A DNA stretch of 64,000 nucleotides from Acanthamoeba sp. SK_2022b (Eukaryota > Discosea > Longamoebia > Acanthamoebidae): positions 41,001-105,000 of the forward strand of contig JANDJZ010000113.1 of the NCBI GenBank assembly GCA_027943245.1. Reading direction: 5' to 3'. The notes below the pieces were generated by a model that searched no databases, was not told the DNA's origin, and saw only the letters and a list, made by a program, of their open reading frames with translations. Position numbers and translations under genes: made by a program. Shown piece by piece: positions 10,690-22,881 of this stretch. Numbering within the stretch: position 1 is the first letter of the stretch; the number at the start of each line of letters is the position of its first letter.

Positions 10690-13600
10690 ATGGCAGCAGA
10701 GTTGGTGTCGAGTGGGGGGAAAGCAAGCCTGGAAATGGAGGAGCAGCGGCTCACTCAGGCCGTAAAGGCCGGCGAGATCAAGGCGCTTACTGACCTGCTT
10801 GCCGGCGGCATCACCACTCTCAACATCAACTCCCATTTAACCCAGGTTCGCCCCTTCACCTCCCCCCTTGCGAGATTTAATCTTTGAAAACAATAATTTG
10901 CCTTCTTGGGCCAAGCATTTTATTCTCATTCTTTCCTTGACATTGGGCGTGCTCTTTCCTCCAACAGGGACAAGAGGTACGCCTTCACTCAGTGAGCCCC
11001 AAAACGTGGTGCCAGCAGGCTCTCTTCTCACCCCGCTCCTCGTCGATTTCCTTTCGTGGGCTGCCTCTCAACAGAAGGTATGGCGCAACCGCCAATAGTG
11101 CTGTTTTCCCGCACAGTTCCAACATGTCGTCTTTCGTCATTTTGGCCATGTAACACCCGGGTGTATTAACTTTCTATATTTTTATTTGTTTGTTTATTAT
11201 CTTTAACTGTCCTACGTAGTGTACGCCGTTGTATCTGGCGTGTGCCGAGGATGCAGAGAACGTGGTAGACATCGTGAGCGCGCTGCTCGAGAAGGGAGCC
11301 GACATCAATAAGCCATCCGTGCGCTTGCCCTCTCCCTCCTTCCTCTCCTTTTCCGCCTCTAATCCATTTCTATCTCCTCCGCTTGCAGTTGGTACGCGCC
11401 ATGGCCGTGCTCCTCTTCATGCTTGGACCGACCGCACACGCGCCCCGCAATCTCGCTCCACACGCACACTCTGCTAACCTCTTCTCGCTCCATCGCTATC
11501 TCTCTCCCCCTCTCTCTCTCGCCTGCGTTGGTCGTCTACACCGATCGGTGCCTATAGGTGGTGCGTTCCCCTTCCGTGTGCTTCGAAGCGTTGTGGTTTG
11601 TAAAGGCGTGTCACCTTGGTAGCTGACCCTTTGATACACCGTCGGTGGTCATACTCGGTGTCTGTTACTCTATCACTACAGGAGGTACGCGCGGGCAACC
11701 TCCTCTCCGCCTTCTTTGTCGTGTGTCGTGTTTTGTCTGCGTGCGCGCATACGCCAGCTGTCGTGTCCAGAGGCTGCCTCTGCCCCACCTTCACAGTACT
11801 GACCCTTCGATCCCACCGCCCGTGCTTCTCCCGCGCTGTCCGCTCGGCCGCCACAGATGGTGCGCCAACCCGTCCTGACGAATGCGTGATGTTCCCCCTC
11901 GCCTTTGCCGTGCAGCTAGAGTCCAGTCTAATTTGTTGCTTTGCGTGTGTCTGCGCAGAAAGTACGTGATCGCCGCTTTGTCCTTATTAGGTCCACTTTT
12001 TCCGCGTAGTGGGGGTGGACATGTGGGCTAACCTCTCCATCACGCCGCGTCGATTTTGGGTGGACTCTTCTCCTCCTCACAACAGGATGAGGTACATTGG
12101 GCGCTTCTTTCTTCGTCCTTTTCCCCTCCTGCCCTGTGATCTGACATGAAACTCCGTTCCATTCGTTTGGGGGGATATTTGCTTCACTCTTTGCCCGCGT
12201 AGTTCGTACGGCTCCATTCTTGGCACCAGCAAACATGTGTCGACACATTAAATATCTTTTCACAACCACAACGCTAACGGGCACGCTTCTCTCTTCCTCT
12301 CTCTCTCTCTCTCCGCTCTTCGCTATCGACGCATCAAAGGACGTACGTTTGTGCCCTTCCCACCTTTTCATTGTCGGGTGCAAGGACCCTTGAGCATAGA
12401 CTGACTGCAGCGACGGTCACCTTATAATTGGCCATCATCGTCTCCCCTCCCAATCAGGATGTGGTCGTACGTGCTCCCGCCACCTTGTGGCTTTTTTACT
12501 GCACACTGCGTCTGCTAACCTGCTCTCTCTTTCTCTCTCTGTGTGTGTGTATATGTTTGTCTTTATAGAATGCGGTATGTAGAGCCAGCAGTCGGTTGAT
12601 TCTTGGTGACACTATCTCACTAACGCGTGTGCGTATGAACCAGCTGGCCTTGGGTGCGGCGTACGCGGACACGGCAGGCGGCAGCGGCGGCGGCAAGAAG
12701 GTAGAATCCCTCCCGTGTGTTTGCTGTCGACTACAGAGGGTTCTCCTGACAGGCTCTCTTCGCATGGCTGCCTCATGCCTGCCCGCCCACGCACTCCCTA
12801 GCTTGTACGCCGCTTTCTCTCTCCTTCTCTTTTCGCCCCTCCCCCAGCGGACAACGTTTTAACTCCTAACGACCCTTTCGCCACCAGGAGGTAAGTTATT
12901 CTATTTTTTTTTTTTTTTCCAGTTGTGACGATTCGTGGGACAAGCTTGCTGACGCTCCTTCACGTCCCTTCGGCGATCTGTTCGCTCCTTTCTAGAACGT
13001 ACTTAACCCACCCTTTGCTCGCTGTCAGGTTCACAGAGCAGTGCTGACCTCTTGCGCTGGACCACGCACATTTGTGTGCTGTGTGCTGTGACATGTTGTG
13101 ATTTACAGGAGGTACTGTTCTTCTGTTAGGTCGCCTATCATTGGAGGATGTGTTCTAACCCGTAGCGCTGACTCTGCACGAATGGTGCGACCAATACGCA
13201 CAGCTTCCGCTGGATGCGGCGACCCACAACCGCAATCTGGAGCTCTCTTTGCTGCTTCTCAACAACGGATCCAAGATGACGAGCAAGGTGCACACGCTTT
13301 GCCATATCACGTGCCATGACCCCGCTCCCGACTAACCACGACCACGCTTCAGTCGGCTGCGCGACTCCGCAAGGTGAAGCAGCTGAGCCTGGCGGGCGCG
13401 GAGCTCACGGTGGTGCCGGCGTGGCTCGAGGAGTTCAAGGGCCTGCGCCAGCTGGACCTGTCCGACAACAAGCTCACCACCTTGCCGACCTTCCTGGCCA
13501 ACATCAAGGGCCTCGTCAAGCTCGACATCGCCGGCAACCCGCTCGAGTCGATTCCCTCCGAGGTCAAGGGCGGCTCGCTCAAGGGCATCCTCGTTTACCT

Positions 13601-13796
13601 CCGACAGCTGGCCAAGTCGCAGGCCAAGTGGGCGCGGATCAAGCTCATGCTGGTGGGCAAGGAGAACGTGGGCAAGACCACGCTCCTCCACTGCCTCACC
13701 ACGCTCCTCCACAACCCCAAGGCTGCCAAGAAATCCGCCTCCGACTTCTTTGCCGCCACGGCCAAGGGCAAGAAGGTGCCCTCGCATCTCAGGTAT

Positions 13797-13862
<66 letters not shown>

Positions 13863-16477
13863 TCGCACACCTCCCCAGATCATGTGTAGTGTCGTGTGTG
13901 GCGTGCGACCACGCGAGTTGACGATGGGAGATCGGTTGACGATCAGGCACATGCCCCTGAGCACGGACGGCATAGGCATGGGCGAGCTGTCGACGAGCGC
14001 CTGGGTGGCGGCTCGGCGCAAGGGCAAGACCGACCCGGTCACGTTCCAGACGTATGACTTTGGCGGCCAGATGGTGTTCTATCCGACCCACCAGCTCTTC
14101 CTCACCGCCCGATCCATCTACCTCGTGGTGTTCAACGTCGTCGAGGATGACCGCAATCATGTACTCTACTGGCTCAAGCAGGTGCGCCCCCACCCCACCC
14201 GAATCCCTCTCACCGATCACTCCAGCAACGAGCCCCGTTTGGCGACAACCAATGGCTGACCTTTGCTCTCTCTCGCCGCTCGCCAGGTGCGAGCGTCGAC
14301 AAAGGGAAACGAAACGCCGATCATCGTGGTGGGCACCCACATCGACCATCCCGACTGCCCCAATGCACAGACCCTCACCACGATTGGCAAGCAGCTGCAA
14401 CGGTACTGCAACTGGCGGGGCCGGGACAATGTCGCCTGTGTTTTGATTTATTTATATTATTATTATTCATTTATTCTTGTCCAGGGAGGAGCGATGGGTC
14501 CGAAAGGTGTGCTACGTCAGCTGCAAAACGGGCGACGGCCTGGAGGAGCTGATGGAGTTGATCATTGATTTGGCCAACCAACACAGCTTCCTCAAGCAGT
14601 TCATCCCCGGGAGCTACTACACCCTGCATCAGACCATCACCAACCTGCGCACTGGTATAGGCCACGACCGACAACTTCTCTCTCTCTCTCTCTCTCTTTC
14701 TCGCTGCTCTCCACACACGCACATACAACACACGACACACACACACGACGCACGTTCTCCACATGCCTGTCCGTTGACTTCTTGGACGTCTTCGATGCAG
14801 GCAAAGTGCAGGTCGAGGTCCCGAAGCTGTTGACGGAGAAGAGCGACGAGGACGAGCAGCAGCATGGCGAGTTCAGCACGGCGTTCGGGGCGGCCAAGGA
14901 GGAGCATAGCGCCCAGGGGCTGCGGTGGACCACCTGGGAGCACCTGGTCAAGCTGGCCGAGGGCTGCGGCATCGACAGCGAGGAGCTGGTCGAGGTGGCC
15001 CGGTTCCTCTACGACGCCGGCACGCTGGTGCATTTTGACGACGCGTTCAGCGGGCTGCAGGACCTCGTCGTAATAGACCCCCAGTGGCTGGCCGACGTCA
15101 TGAAGAGCATCATCTCCTTCAACAACAAGTGGGTCAAGAACGGCGCCATCACACAACGGTACGACTCACACCGTAGTGGCGGTGGCTGATGCTGTTGTTC
15201 TTGTCGACGTCTGATGGGGGCTTGGCCAGGGAGCTCTACAACTGGGCGTGGCGGGACTACCCGGCCAACATCCGCCCGGCGCTCCAGCGCATCTTCGAGA
15301 AATTCCAGGTGACCCCCATACACACCTCGCCAGCCCCCTCCCCTCCCCTACGCCACCACCGTGGAGAAGGCTAACGCGATGACCGCGGTCGCCGTCATCA
15401 ACGCGCAGATCATCTACCACTTGCGGTTGGACCACGTCCAGCAGCAACAGGAGGAGGAGGAGGAGGAGGTGAGCGCGGAGTCCGGCGCGGGCTCTGGCGC
15501 AGAGGAGAAGCCCTTGGCGGGGAAGGGCAAGGTCGCCGTGGAGAAGCGGTTCATGGTGCCCAGCCTGTTGCCCGAGGATCCGGCCGACGAGGTGCTCGAC
15601 AAGGCCTGGCCGCCGAACAAGGGCGAGGACGTCGTCGAGTACGGACGCATCTACGAACTTAACGACTTCATTCCCATCGGCCTCTTTGCTCGTCTCATCG
15701 TTCGAATCATGCACATTCCCGGTATCATTTTTAACACAAGATTTTCATTATATGATATTTATTTTATTTAATGCTATTTAATTTTAATTATAACGCATGT
15801 CTATCGCTCCTATTCTCCAGGGGTGCGGCTGCTCGTGGCCTGGCGAACGGGAGTCGTGGTGGAGGCGGAGTTGCCGCAGTCAGAGTCGGCCGCTGGGAAG
15901 CCGGCCACCTACCAGGCGCTCGTCCGACAGCTGGACAAGCCCGAGTACAAGATCGAGGTCCTCGTGCGCGTGGCCGGCGCCAAGAGGGACGCCGACGGCA
16001 GTGTGGACGACGGCAAGCACCAAGGCAAGAGCAAGGGCAAGGGCAAGGATAAGGGCAAGGACAAAAAGAGGCAGAACAAGGACGACGAGCCCAAGGGCGA
16101 CGCCGAGAAGAGCGAATTCAAGTCGACCGAGCAAAAGCTCTTCAGAAGCGTCCTCCAGGTCATTGCTCCTTGTGAATACCTTGTGCGCGCGTCGATATTG
16201 CTCGAAGCTTATTGGTTATCTATGCGTGCTGTGTGTTGTGTGTTGGTGGAACAGGGAGTGGATAAGACGACGGAGACCAGGGACAAGGAGCGGAATGGGG
16301 AGAAGGTGTTCCTGTTGGAGCAGGTGATCTACCTCATCGACGTGCTCCTCCAGGGCTACACGGGCCTCGAGGTCTCCCGAAAAATTCCCTGCATCCTGCC
16401 CTTTGCCGATACCCCCGAACGTCGCTGCAGCCATCTCTTCACCTACGCCGGTAATCTGCTCGCTCTCTCTCTCTCTG

Positions 16478-16509
<32 letters not shown>

Positions 16510-18578
16510 TGCGTCTTGCTGCCTCGCTGGCTCGCGCGCGCTTTCCGTTGCGCTCTGCATGCCGCGCTCGAGTCTGATGAGTGCGCGTGCAGACTGCGTC
16601 GAGTCGGTGATGCTGGGTCGGCACGTGGAGTGTCCCGTTCACGGGACGTCGATCAGCGTGCACCGCCTGGCCCCCGATCTGGCCATCGGCTCGGTGCGGT
16701 TCATCGAGGAGTCGGAGCTGCGCCGGGGCAACCAGATCGGCCAGGGCGGCTACGGTCTCGTCTACAAGGCCTCCTGGAACAACACGCCCGTCGCCCTCAA
16801 GCTCCTCATCGTCAAGGTCAAACTTGGACAGCTCCCCTCCCCATCCCAAGTCCATGTCTGTGTACGCTCACATTGGCCTGCGCCCATGACCATACAGAAC
16901 CAGGGCGAGGAGGAGTTTGGCGATGAGGGGGAGAAGCAGAGCACCAAACACTACGACGAGTTCAAGCACGAGGCCTTCCTCATGAGGTGCGTATTGGTGG
17001 TGTGCGTGCTGACTCTACCGTACCGATCCAATGAACTGAAGATTGCGCAACGTGGGCCGTGCAGTTGTCTGGAGCACGATAACGTGATTCGGCTGTACGG
17101 CATCTGCTACAATCCGCTGGGCATGGTCATGGAGTTTGCCGGCAAGGGCGACCTGCACGACCTTCTCGAGAGCCTCCAGAAGGGCAAGGTCAACAAGGAC
17201 CCCTACTCTCTCGGTAACCTTTCTCTCTTTCTCTCTCTCCGCTCGCCCTCCCCCCCCCCATCTTCCTCAACACCATGACGCGTGCAGAGTCGGGCAAGCA
17301 CAAACTGCTGCCCTTGAAGGCGGGCGACTCGGTGATCGTTCTGGGCAAGAAGAAGAAGACTGATCTGTACGAAGTGGAAACCATGTACGGCGAGAAGGGG
17401 CTCTTCCCCATGGAGCTTGTCGACCTGAGCAAGGTGCGCCTGCCGCCGCTACCGCTTCTCTCTCTCTCTCTCTGGCGCTGCTGCAACTCAATTGCGGACG
17501 ACGGCCCCAATACGTCTTCCCATGTCCTGCGCAGGCGCCGCTCAAGGACGAGCAGATCCCGTGGGGCCTGCGGTGGCGCATCGCCCTGGACGTCGCCAAG
17601 GGAATGCACTACCTGCACTCCTTCCAGCCGCCCATTGTGCACCGCGATCTCCGCTCGCCCAACGTCTTCGTGCGCTCTCCGCTCCCATCCGCCTCCCTCC
17701 TCCCCTCCACCTCGCTGACCTCTGCTTGGCTTCGCCTCACCACAGCTGACGGCCTTCGAACCGGACGCCAAGACGGTGGCCAAAGTGGGCGATTTTGGTA
17801 TGCGCTGTGTGTGTGGCGCCAAAAGCGTGTGCGAGTGTCAAAGTTAATCATGGGGTGTGGCGTGGTCGCGTAACAACAGGTCTGGCTCGTCATGTGGACC
17901 CACGGCTGCACGAAGGCTTGCCCACATGGCAATGGTACGCGAGGCCCACGGAATCGGCGTTGGGCACCGGGGATGCGTGGACTGATCATTCTCGCGTGAC
18001 CAATGGGCAGGCTCGCGCCAGAGATCCTCGATCACGAGAACACCGAGTACGACGAGCGATCCGATATCTACAGGTGTGCCTGACTCTCCTTTGTCGTCTC
18101 ATCTGCGTACAGTCGCCTCACACACGTTGCGCGTTTCTGTGCTGTGTGGGTCGGCGAAACAAACGACACACAGCTTCGGCATCGTGATGTACGAGATCGC
18201 GTCGCGGAAGCTGCCCTACACCGAGGAATACTGGGACCGCTTCCAGAGGAACGGCTACTTCCAGGCCAAGGACTGCCAGAACGCCATCGTTAAAGATCAG
18301 TGTCGGCCTACGCCGCCGGCCGATTGCCCACCCGAGTTCTCCAAGCTCATGCAGGTGCGTGGTTAACCACTTGATGTTGCGCCTGATTTTCTGGCTGTAG
18401 GATCGCCGATTTCGCGTGATTTGATATGTGCATAGTGTCACTAGTGGCGGCGTGGTTCTCACACTCGCTCCGCATGACGCAGGCGTGCTGGGCCCACAAC
18501 CCGCATGATCGGCCCTCGTTCGAGCAGGTGGTCAAGACTATTGCCGCCTACATCGACTCGGCAGAGCAAGTCGCGTGA
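10690..18578 (+). CDS. ROCO protein kinase, LRRK1-like, with ankyrin microexons and SH3 insert (paralog 2)
   Basis: Tandem paralog of the preceding gene with the same domain order. Exon 1 (10690-10845) leads into ankyrin exon 11220-11318 (starts CTPLYLACAEDAENVV), a microexon series, exon 12644-12700 and the last ankyrin exon 13204-13287. LRRs and the Roc start are at 13353-13792 (P-loop LVGKENVGKTT), DFGGQ at 14056-14070, and GTHIDHPD near 14335. COR begins near 14925. A coiled, Lys/Gly-rich insert follows at 15970-16130. The kinase begins near 16740 (GQGGYGLVYKA, VALK); the SH3-like insert spans 17288-17430, with HRDLRSPN at about 17640-17663 and DFG at 17789-17797. More than 20 ordinary exons are phase-compatible, with many intron positions shared with paralog 1. 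The C-terminus (exon 18483-18578) is simple. Confidence 0.88.
10846..13203 (+). other. Microexon array inside ROCO2
   Basis: Candidate microexons: 10968-10976 GGACAAGAG, 11075-11077 AAG, [normal 11220-11318], 11389-11391 TTG, 11558-11560 GTG, 11682-11684 GAG, 11857-11859 ATG, 11959-11961 AAA, 12086-12091 GATGAG, 12203-12205 TTC, 12340-12342 GAC, 12458-12466 GATGTGGTC, 12569-12574 AATGCG, [exon 12644-12700], 12802-12804 CTT, 12888-12890 GAG, 12996-12998 AAC and 13109-13111 GAG. All are multiples of three and phase 0. Introns are 69-172 nt, most with CTAAC or CTGAC upstream of the AG. Read together, D, DVV, NA and LALGAAYAD give DDVVNALALGAAYAD, an ankyrin second helix plus GA turn. The leader GQE-K joins to CTPLYLA. 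Confidence 0.7.
13799..13856. repeat. CA microsatellite next to a 5' splice site
   Basis: The tract starts 6 nt after the ROCO2 donor at 13793 (GTATGA). Confidence 0.95.
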
Positions 18579-19227
18579 GCTCGGGGAAGCCCTCTACCGG
18601 GCCTTTTCCAACGACAAGCCCACGGACCGGATAGACAGCTCACACCAACCACACGAGCCGCGCAACCGGAGATTGATTGTTAACCTTTTTTTTCAAGAGA
18701 ATGCCTGGAATTTTACATCCGGAAATATCGGGCGGTCGGCGAGTGGCGGAATCGACGGCGAAAAACGATCCGCCCCAGGGAAATTTCGAGACATAAATTG
18801 GCGCGTGCTTCCTGGTACCGGAGCGTAGCGACGGGAGGCGTGCTGTCATGGCGGGGCCTTCAAATCAGCCATAAAATCCGAGCGCTGGCTGAACTTTCCA
18901 TTCCAACCAAGAGCCTCCGTTCCCGCCACGAGCGAACTCACCGCCTGCCCCGGCCACACAACAGCAGGTATTACTTCCCTTCTTGTATTCGTCGCTTCAT
19001 GTCACGCGACCTCGTTTGGAGAGGGACGTGCTCGAATCGTTGCCACTGTAGCAGATGGAGACTAATTCCATGATACCCCCCCCCTCTCTCACATTGTAGT
19101 ATTTTTAATCGAAATCGGTAAAACGCTGGCTTCCTTCGAGGCAGCCTCATCTGGCGGCGCACCAGGACTGAACAACATTCACAGACCGAGAGGGTGCAGG
19201 AGTTCACCCCCGGCTCTCTCTTCATCG
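18579..19227. promoter_or_regulatory. Intergenic region upstream of the histidine phosphatase
   Basis: About 650 bp with no coding signal I can support. It should contain the ROCO2 3' end and the promoter of the next gene. No clear motif was recognised. Confidence 0.4.
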
Positions 19228-20723
19228 ATGGGCGTGAGACGCAAGCTGGTGTTCACCTTCGTTCGCCATGGCGAGACAGACGAGAACGCACAAAAGATCC
19301 TGCAAGGGTCAAAGCACACTCCTCTCAATGAGGCCGGACGCGAGCAGGCTCGCCGCCTCGGCCTCCGCCTTCAAAAGGAACATGAGAGCACAAGTAAAGG
19401 GCGGACCGGATCTACTTCCTGCTCAAGAGCGGCTACTTACGAAAGAGAACCGGCCTTCCACTTCATCTTCTCTTCCAACAATCCAAGAGGTACAGTCCCG
19501 CCGCAGCTCCTCCGAAACCTCCGATCTTCCCCTAAGAATTTGATTGTGAATTGGCACTTCGAGGGAAATCTCTCGATGAGTAAGCAATTGCTATTCCTCT
19601 GATTTTCCATCGTTCTTGATCCTTACCTTGTCGTTGTCCGTGTGCAGCAAGCGAAACGTCAGAGATCGTGGCAGAACAGCTCGGACTGCCGACACCGACA
19701 GCAACACTTCCTTCCTCCCCTGTTACTCCGTCGTCAGTAGGCCCATCGTGGGGCCAAGTGGTCGCCACCCCGCTCCTCACCGAGAGAAGTCTGGGCGGGT
19801 ACGAGGGTCGCCGATCAGAGCAAGTGCTCGACGAGTTTGGTAGGCTCAGATGGGACCACCTCCCCGAACCCCGCATGATGGGCCTTTGGGACATCATCGC
19901 TGACGAATCCTCCTGTAAGTCTCCGCCCTCTCCTGGCGTCCCCTGACGTGGTGCACCACCGCTGACGCTTCTGTTCTGCTTGTTCTTCCACCGTGCAGCG
20001 AATCAAATGGGTGTCGAATCAAAGTTTGAGTTCCTCAACAGAGCGCAGAGGGCGATTCAATTCATGATTGCCCACATCGTGTCTTACCTCACGCACTATG
20101 TCTCCAGAAATGCCATCCCCGAGATCAGGGTCCTTTGCGTCTCGCATGGTACGCGCTTCTCCCTCTCCCCTCGCTCTTTCTTTCTCGCTGCCTGCGCTGG
20201 ACTGTCGTGGAGGCACCGGCCACGAATCATTCCATCAGCGGCCTCTTGCAGTAGTAGCGGATTGATAGAGAAAAGATGCGAGGTGGAATAGGCTGTAGTA
20301 CCACAGCAGGCATCCCTCTGCTCTGCCTTCTCTGTGCTTGCATGTTCATCTTTGCTCACGCATTCTCTCTCTTTCTCTGCTTCGTTTACTTGTGCAGCCT
20401 TGTTCATTCGTGCCCTGCTGACGCAGCTCCTCAACATCGGAACCGAGTGGATCATGAACGTGGGGAGCAAGGAGCCCACAAACTTCCGGTGGTTCGCGTG
20501 CGATATTCGCAACGCGTCCGTCACTCGAGTGCAGACCGAGTTTGTGATCTACGACGCCAAGCGCGGACGCAACGAAGAAGAGGGGAGCGGAGGGCTCCCC
20601 AACGGAGGCGAAAAGAAGCACGAGTCGCTCAAGAAGAAGGTGCGGCTCATGAATCCGTTCGTGCTCTGCCTCAACGACAGCAGTCACTGCTTCCTCGACT
20701 TCTCCGCCGTCACCAACGCCTGA
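19228..20723 (+). CDS. Phosphoglycerate mutase-like histidine phosphatase
   Basis: Histidine-phosphatase superfamily enzyme of the cofactor-dependent phosphoglycerate mutase branch, acting through a phosphohistidine. Exons: 19228-19489, 19648-19914, 19999-20148 and 20398-20723, all in phase. The catalytic RHGETDEN motif is near the N-terminus (about residue 13) and is followed by GSKHTPLNEAGREQARRLG. The second His is in VSHG (end of the 20148 exon, joining ALFIRALLTQLL). The RASETSEIVAEQLGL segment corresponds to the usual helix after the substrate-binding Arg. A Ser/Pro/Thr-rich insert follows it, then the ERSLGGYEG motif. The C-terminus adds a charged loop (KRGRNEEEGSGG) not found in minimal family members. 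The substrate cannot be inferred; it could be a broad phosphatase of the TIGAR or SixA type. Confidence 0.85.
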
Positions 20724-21247
20724 AGAAGTCACCGCATCGACCTCCGCCTGCCCCAGCCAGGATCTCTGGCACACGGGCAGTCATCCTCATCATCATCAGC
20801 ATCATCATCACCGACCCTCCACGACCACCACTGTCCGTGAACCAGCTTCCGTCGGTGACCGCCATTCTCCTTCCTTATCCACATCGTGATCTATCCCCCA
20901 CGACAACCTGACCGAACAACTACACAATTTTGGCTGCGTAGCTCTTCATCGTCATCTCCATCGTCTACTTCTACCTCTTCCGCTGCGGAGGTGGAGGCGA
21001 CTGCCGCCGATCTTCGTCGTTCGACTCGCCACGACGACCAGAGGCGCACTCCTTTTAGTTCATGGCTCCTCCTTCTCGCTCGCTTCCCTCGGCTCTGCGT
21101 GCGTTCGCTACATCGCATACTGGTAGTTGTAGCGCGCCACGCCGCCACGTTGGATCGCGAGAGGTGGAGCCCCCGTCTTGCTTTGTAAAACTCATCATCA
21201 TGAAGTTGTCCCCGCCATTCACTTGCTTTATTAAGATAATAGATTAT
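20724..21247. other. Convergent intergenic region
   Basis: Lies between the 3' ends of the phosphatase (+) and the F-box gene (-). It holds a short CAT-rich stretch at 20784-20810 and pyrimidine-rich DNA. No gene supported. Confidence 0.4.
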
Positions 21248-21764
21248 TTACTTTACCTTTCCTCCTCCTCCCTCGAGCAACCGCACGACCTTCTCGTTGC
21301 CTTGCTCGCGGGCCAAGCGTAGGGGCAGGGGTCGGCTGGACCGGCGTGCGCGAAGCAGTTGGGGCAGTTGACGTGCGAGCACCGCGTCGTGGCCGCGATA
21401 GACGGCCAGGTAGAGCAGTTCGCTCTCGGGCGACGTCGCGTAGTCCCTGGTCGCCTGCAGCACCAGGTGGCGCCAGTCGGGCACGAACGTTGTCGTCGAC
21501 GGCATCGGCAGGCCGGCGCCAAATTCTCTTTTGTGTACCTGCCTCAGAGCCAACGTTGGCAACCTCTCCAAGTCAAGGCTTGTCCCAAACACGAGAGCGC
21601 GTTACCTTGCGCCAGACCCAGCGGGCGAGGTTGGCGTCGGGGTGGACGGTGTGTGCCGTCAGGAAGAGGCGCCAGGAACGACACACCGCCTCGCACGTCA
21701 GCAGGGCACGCACGGGGAGCCACCCAAAGATGCGCGCCAAGGCTTCCGTTGGCAGCTCGTCCAT
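21248..21764 (-). CDS. Small F-box protein with ankyrin-like repeats
   Basis: F-box proteins recruit substrates to SCF ubiquitin ligases through Skp1. Exon 1 (starting at ATG 21764) encodes MDELPTEALARIFGWLPVRA, a good F-box start, followed by CEAVCRSWR. It joins in phase, after a donor GTAACG and an acceptor ending GAGGCAG, to exon 2, which carries two degenerate ankyrin units: LLYLAVYRGHDAVLARQL and LRLAREQGNEKVVRLLE. The protein is about 150 residues, short for the family. It is divergent from the phosphomevalonate kinase gene with under 100 bp between the start codons. Confidence 0.75.
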
Positions 21765-21860
21765 GTGCCTCCTTCAGCGTTTTTTCTGTTTCTATTTCTT
21801 TTTATTGCCTGCACGCGCGAATAATAATAATCATCAGTTAGTTTTTGTTGTGTGCCGGTG
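21765..21860. promoter_or_regulatory. Compact bidirectional promoter region
   Basis: Only 96 bp separate the F-box ATG (minus, 21764) from the phosphomevalonate kinase ATG (plus, 21861). The interval is T-rich, with an AATAATAATAATCAT stretch at 21821-21835. Both core promoters must lie here or within the genes. Confidence 0.5.
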
Positions 21861-22833
21861 ATGGAGGACGGCTGTTGTGTATCGGCGCCAGGGAAAGTGT
21901 TGGTGGCGGGCGGCTATCTTGTCACGCTACGGCCCCACCCAGGCCTCGTGTTCTCCGTCTCCGCTCGGCTCTATGCGGCCATACAGCCCGCGGCAGGCGC
22001 TACCTCCCCAGGAGCGGAGCAACACGAGTTTGGGCTGGTGGTCGACTCTCCACAGTTCCGGAAGACCTTCCGCTTCAGCATCTCCCTCGCCGGCAGCAGC
22101 AACGAGCCCTACCTTCTCCTCCGTAACTTGTACTTGCGCTTCTTATTTTATTTTATTTTATCTCTTTTTATTTATTTTTCATGCATCATGTGTACCGTGC
22201 AGGTCGGGTGAGGCCAACGAGTTCATCGAGACGACTTTGGTGTCTGTGCTGACGGCTGGAGTGGGCATGCTGGGTGCAGACGGCTTCAAGGTGCGCGTAT
22301 CTGCACATGCAGCAGATTAAACAAGAGGCGCCTTAACGGTCGTGGCTTGCTCAGGCTCGTATGGGTAAGGGCGTTGTGGTCACCATCCTCGGTGACGCCG
22401 CATTCTACTCTGCTCCTGAGACGCCTGAATCAGGTAACGGTGTTGTGCCCGTGTTATAGACCTCTCTGACCGTATCGACTGATCCATCTGCACAGAACCG
22501 AAGAAGACCGGACTCGGGAGCTCGGCCGCGCTGGTGTCCTCTCTCGTGGCCGCTTTGCTGACCTATATGGGCCTTCTCGACCTGACCTCCGCAGCTGCCA
22601 CCGGTCGGTGCCTCGCCCTCCGCAGCGCTTCGTCATCTCTAACTCCGAGCATTACAACCTTTAGACACGGCACGTCTGCAGCTGGCGCACAACCTGGCGC
22701 AGTACTGCCACTACAAGGCGCAGGGCAAGATTGGATCGGGCTTCGATGTCTCGTCGGCCGTCTTCGGCAGGTGAAAGCACCAAAGAAACTCACCATTTGT
22801 TGCTCGTCGAACCACCACTCACCCTCGATTGTG

Positions 22834-22881
<48 letters not shown>

